NCBI GenBank assembly: GCA_014879435.1
Contig: JACSSB010000131.1
Location: 1-9,178 of the forward strand
From: Phycisphaerales bacterium
GTDB lineage: Bacteria; Pseudomonadota; Gammaproteobacteria; Competibacterales; Competibacteraceae
Length of the DNA: 9,178 nt
Direction: 5' to 3'
This document shows, piece after piece, positions 7,082-9,178 of this stretch (position 1 is the stretch's first letter; each line of letters starts with the position of its first letter). The notes under the pieces were generated by a model that saw only the letters and a program-made list of their open reading frames with translations, was not told the origin of the DNA and did no database searches. The position numbers and the translations under genes were made by a program.

Positions 7082-7767
7082 GGTGCTTCCCAGATGCGCC
7101 CGTTATCCAGTGTCAGAATTCGGTCGGCACGGGTGGCGACTTCCCGACTATGTGTGACCATGACTATGGTGATGGTCGTTTGCCGATGCAGGGTTTGCAG
7201 CAGATTCAGTATCCGCGCTCCGGTGTCGGTATCGAGGTTGCCGGTGGGTTCATCAGCCAGCAGTAAAAGCGGGTCATGAACCAGGGCTCGGGCAATAGCG
7301 AGCCGCTGTTGCTCGCCGCCGGACAGGCGCTCTGGAAAGCTGTGGCGACGGTTGCCGAGCCCAACGTTGTTCAATAATTCCAATGCCCGTTCACGCCGAT
7401 CTGGACTAGTCAGCCCGTTCAATTCCAGTGGCAGCAGTAGATTTTCCTCAGCGGTCAGAGTCGGGATCAGGTTGAAGAATTGAAAAACAAAACCGATATG
7501 GCGGCGCCGAAATCGGGTACGCTTTGCTTCGCTCAAGTCGGTCAGCGCCTGATCGCCGATGTGAATTTGGCCTGCATCGGGTAGATCAATGCCGCCCAGA
7601 AGATTGAGTAAGGTGGATTTTCCCGAGCCGGATTGACCCAGTAAGGTAACGAATTGGCCTTGATCGATATCCAGGCTCAGGTCATCGAAGAGGGTACGTC
7701 GCAGATCACCTTCCGCGTAGCGTTTGACGAGGCTGCGAATGGCGATGAAGGGATTGGTTGAGTCCAT
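7078..7767 (-). CDS. ABC transporter ATP-binding protein, LolD/MacB/YbbA type
   Basis: This 229-aa cytoplasmic ATPase should power the adjoining FtsX-type permease. All motifs are present: Walker A GQSGSGKST (44-52), Q-loop Q96 in FVFQFFNLIPTLT, signature LSGGEQQR (148-155), Walker B LLLLADEP (167-174) with catalytic E173, D-loop NLD (177-179) and H-loop H206 in MVTHS. Walker A has Gln where most relatives have Pro (GPSGSGKS), a tolerated change. FVFQFFNLIPTLTAEEN and ADEPTGNLD are characteristic of the LolD/MacB/FtsE branch, which works with MacB-fold permeases. ATG 7767 is chosen; an in-frame TTG sits just before it at 7770. No strong ribosome-binding site is seen. It is the first gene of the minus-strand operon, so its promoter must lie in the divergent region upstream. 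By organisation it corresponds to AttE of the AttEFGH group (inference). Confidence 0.92.
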   Translation of the reverse strand: MDSTNPFIAIRSLVKRYAEGDLRRTLFDDLSLDIDQGQFVTLLGQSGSGKSTLLNLLGGIDLPDAGQIHIGDQALTDLSEAKRTRFRRRHIGFVFQFFNLIPTLTAEENLLLPLELNGLTSPDRRERALELLNNVGLGNRRHSFPERLSGGEQQRLAIARALVHDPLLLLADEPTGNLDTDTGARILNLLQTLHRQTTITIVMVTHSREVATRADRILTLDNGRIWEAP

Positions 7768-7888
7768 CAAATTCGCTGGAATGGGTTGTGGCTATAGACT
7801 GGAGAAAGGGTCACGACTACCATGATGCATGAAAATGTACGAAAAAGAGACTGCGGCGCGATATTTGAAATTCCTCGCGGAGATAAAT
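7768..7888. promoter_or_regulatory. Divergent intergenic region between the ABC operon and the exopolysaccharide locus
   Basis: These 121 bp must hold the start signals for the minus-strand ABC operon and the plus-strand export locus. A TATAGA hexamer at 7793-7798 could be a plus-strand -10, but no good -35 stands 16-18 bp before it. I found no match to the sigma-54 consensus (GG-N10-GC within TGGCAC...TTGC), although some XrtA loci are under sigma-54 control. Several ATGs (7822, 7825, 7829, 7834) occur before the preferred lipoprotein start at 7889; GGAGAAAGGG at 7801-7810 is too far from 7829 to serve it well. Confidence 0.4.
7879..7882 (+). promoter_or_regulatory. Ribosome-binding site deciding the export lipoprotein start
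   Basis: GGAG lies six bases upstream of ATG 7889. That ATG opens directly into a lipoprotein signal peptide. The upstream in-frame ATG at 7829 has no well-spaced Shine-Dalgarno and would put 20 mostly hydrophilic residues before the signal. Confidence 0.75.
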
Positions 7889-8575
7889 ATGCGGGTTGTC
7901 ACATTTGGATTCAAAGCTTGGATGGGGATGTTGGTGGTTATGCTCGTTGTTGGAGCCTGCGCCAAGCAGCAACCGAGCCTACCGCCTTCGACACAATATG
8001 GCTCTCAGACGACTTCACCAGAAGCTTACAACTATTTGATAGGTCCTGGTGATCAGCTTCAGATCTTTGTCTGGCGTAACCCGGAGGTCTCGCAGGCCGT
8101 GATCGTTCGCCCAGATGGTAAGATCACGGCTCCCTTGGTGGAGGATTTGCAAGCCAGTGGTAAGACCCCCAGTCAATTGGCGCGAGATTTGGAGAAGGCA
8201 CTGGAGACCTATGTCCGCCAGCCGATTGTCACCGTGATTGTCGCGGGTGGGATTGGACCGTACAGTGAGCAGATTCGAATCATTGGTCAGATCGCTGGAG
8301 CACAGCAGGGGGAGGGGAGCAGCAGCTCTCAAGAGGGACAAGCCCATGCGCAGGCTATTGCTTATCGGAGAAAGATGACCTTGCTCGATGTAATGGTTCT
8401 GATTGGTAGTTTGAACGAGTTCGCCGCTGGCAATAAAACCAAGCTGATTCGGATAGAAGGGGGTCAACAAAAAGAGTACGAAGTTCGCTTAGATGACCTC
8501 ATGAATGGCGATATTAGCGCGAATGTAGATATGTTACCGGGTGATATTCTGATTATTCCAGAAGCTTGGTTCTGA
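7889..8575 (+). CDS. XrtA/PEP-CTERM-type exopolysaccharide export lipoprotein (Wza-like)
   Basis: This 228-aa outer-membrane lipoprotein is likely the export pore for an exopolysaccharide. The signal peptide has basic residues R2 and K9, a hydrophobic core (12-21) and lipobox VGAC with C24 as the lipidated cysteine. The poly-export (PES) domain follows: YLIGPGDQLQIFVWRNPEVS (49-68), VRPDGKITAPLVEDLQASGKTP (73-94), then a beta-grasp (SLBB-like) part with TLLDVMVLIGSLNEFAAGNK (164-183) and the C-terminal DISANVDMLPGDILIIPEAWF (208-228). The PEAWF-type ending and the phrase RPDGKITAPLVEDLQA are typical of the XrtA-associated export family (TIGR03027). An unusual Gly/Ser/Gln-rich stretch (about 138-156) sits where relatives, as I recall them, run directly from the GxA turn into YR..MTLLDVM. 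A longer form starting at 7829 (248 aa) is possible but less likely. The chain-length gene follows after 34 bp. Confidence 0.9.
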   Translation: MRVVTFGFKAWMGMLVVMLVVGACAKQQPSLPPSTQYGSQTTSPEAYNYLIGPGDQLQIFVWRNPEVSQAVIVRPDGKITAPLVEDLQASGKTPSQLARDLEKALETYVRQPIVTVIVAGGIGPYSEQIRIIGQIAGAQQGEGSSSSQEGQAHAQAIAYRRKMTLLDVMVLIGSLNEFAAGNKTKLIRIEGGQQKEYEVRLDDLMNGDISANVDMLPGDILIIPEAWF

Positions 8576-8597
8576 TCTGACGGCGCTGCAGGATGCG

Positions 8598-8602
8598 AAG
8601 GA
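8598..8602 (+). promoter_or_regulatory. Ribosome-binding site of the chain-length determinant gene
   Basis: AAGGA lies seven bases before ATG 8610 and supports that start. A competing ATG at 8602 would be read for only three codons before TGA, overlapping the real start. Confidence 0.7.
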
Positions 8603-8609
8603 TGTCATC

Positions 8610-9178
8610 ATGAATGATATCGTTGAACAGGTATTCGGTTATTTGCGGGGTATCTGGCGTAATCGCTGGTATGCGATGGTATGTGCTTGGGTGGTCTGCG
8701 TGCTTGGCTGGGCAGTGGTCTGTATCTTACCTGATCAATATCAGGCTTCAGCACGAGTATCTGTGGATACTAAGACTATCTTGCGTCCCTTATTGGAGGG
8801 ACTGACGGTAGATCTGAATCCCAATGCGCAGATTGAATTGATTACACGGACGCTATTCAGTCGCCCGAATCTGGAGAAAATCGCTCAATTGACCAAGTTG
8901 GATCTTCAAAATCCAGATCCGGAAGCAAGGGAGCAGATGCTAATTCAACTACAGCAACGGATCAATTTAACAAAATCTGGACCTGATTTATATACCATTC
9001 TATATGAAGATCCTGATCCACAATTGGCTAAAAGAATGGTAGAAACTGTGGTAGGAGTTTTTGAGCGAAATCTAGTGGGTAATACTCAGCAAAGCACTGA
9101 TACCGCTCAACGATTTTTAGATGAACAGATTAAGGAGTATGAACGCCGTCTAATAGAAGCAGAGGATCGTTTGAAGGA
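8610..9178 (+). CDS. XrtA-system polysaccharide chain-length determinant (Wzz-like), 3' end cut by window edge
   Basis: The frame is open from ATG 8610 to the window end: 189 complete codons of a protein that is usually about 500 aa. It is an inner-membrane Wzz/PCP-type protein that sets polymer length and couples synthesis to export. One N-terminal membrane helix lies at about 21-40, preceded by VFGYLRGIWRNRWYAM and followed by LPDQYQASARVSVDTKTILRPLL, the Wzz-domain signature. Further along come LITRTLFSRPNLEKIA (78-92), LYTILYEDPDPQLAKRMVE (127-145) and a predicted coiled coil from about 160 (QRFLDEQIKEYERRLIEAED). These match the XrtA-associated chain-length family (TIGR03007). The missing part should hold the rest of the coiled coil and a second membrane helix. 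Base composition is clearly more A/T-rich than the upstream genes. A kinase, glycosyltransferases and XrtA itself are expected downstream (inference). Confidence 0.92.
   Translation, partial: MNDIVEQVFGYLRGIWRNRWYAMVCAWVVCVLGWAVVCILPDQYQASARVSVDTKTILRPLLEGLTVDLNPNAQIELITRTLFSRPNLEKIAQLTKLDLQNPDPEAREQMLIQLQQRINLTKSGPDLYTILYEDPDPQLAKRMVETVVGVFERNLVGNTQQSTDTAQRFLDEQIKEYERRLIEAEDRLK

Noticed and set aside
7778..7792. Possible sigma-54 promoter (TGGAATGGGTTGTGGC) before the export locus
   Set aside because: The spacing between GG and GC is 11 rather than 10 and the TTGC element is missing.
8614..8805. Short plus-strand open frame of 63 codons
   Set aside because: It is out of frame with the chain-length determinant that starts at 8610, which has a good ribosome-binding site and clear family sequence.

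Overview
The window looks like chromosomal DNA of a proteobacterium, most likely a gammaproteobacterium. The reasons are the adjacent rnr-rlmB pair, closely E. coli-like protein sequences, and an XrtA (exosortase A) type exopolysaccharide locus, which is typical of environmental biofilm-forming Gram-negatives. I cannot name the genus from the sequence alone.

Layout from left to right. (1) A tRNA-Leu(CAG) gene on the minus strand is cut by the window start. It is driven by a near-ideal sigma-70 promoter at 109-137 that contains a 7-bp inverted repeat around its -10 box. (2) rnr (RNase R) and rlmB (23S rRNA Gm2251 methyltransferase) run on the plus strand, 5 bp apart, and form an RNA-processing operon. 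(3) A 222-bp convergent intergenic region holds two directly repeated 76-bp REP-like palindromic elements, which probably also end transcription from both sides. (4) A minus-strand, tightly coupled operon (7767 down to 3401) encodes a LolD-type ABC ATPase, a large double-FtsX permease and a membrane-anchored AttH/CrtC-type lipocalin-like protein. The ATPase and permease overlap by 4 nt (ATGA), and the permease stop directly abuts the lipocalin start. (5) A 121-bp divergent intergenic region follows. (6) The plus-strand start of an XrtA/PEP-CTERM-type exopolysaccharide export locus comprises a Wza-like outer-membrane export lipoprotein and the first 189 residues of a Wzz-like chain-length determinant, which is cut by the window end. 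G+C falls from about 60% in the housekeeping genes to about 40% in this last gene.

How the genes work together. RNase R and RlmB act in RNA turnover and ribosome maturation. The ABC operon has the form of a lipid or lipoprotein handling machine: a cytoplasmic ATPase drives a permease with large periplasmic domains, and an AttH-like calycin protein sits on the periplasmic face. Next to it, divergently transcribed, begins an envelope polysaccharide synthesis and export locus. Every gene falls into a known family. The most unusual material is the tandem repeat element, the palindrome in the tRNA promoter, the Gly/Ser/Gln-rich insert in the export lipoprotein, and the pairing of the AttH-type ABC operon with the exopolysaccharide locus.
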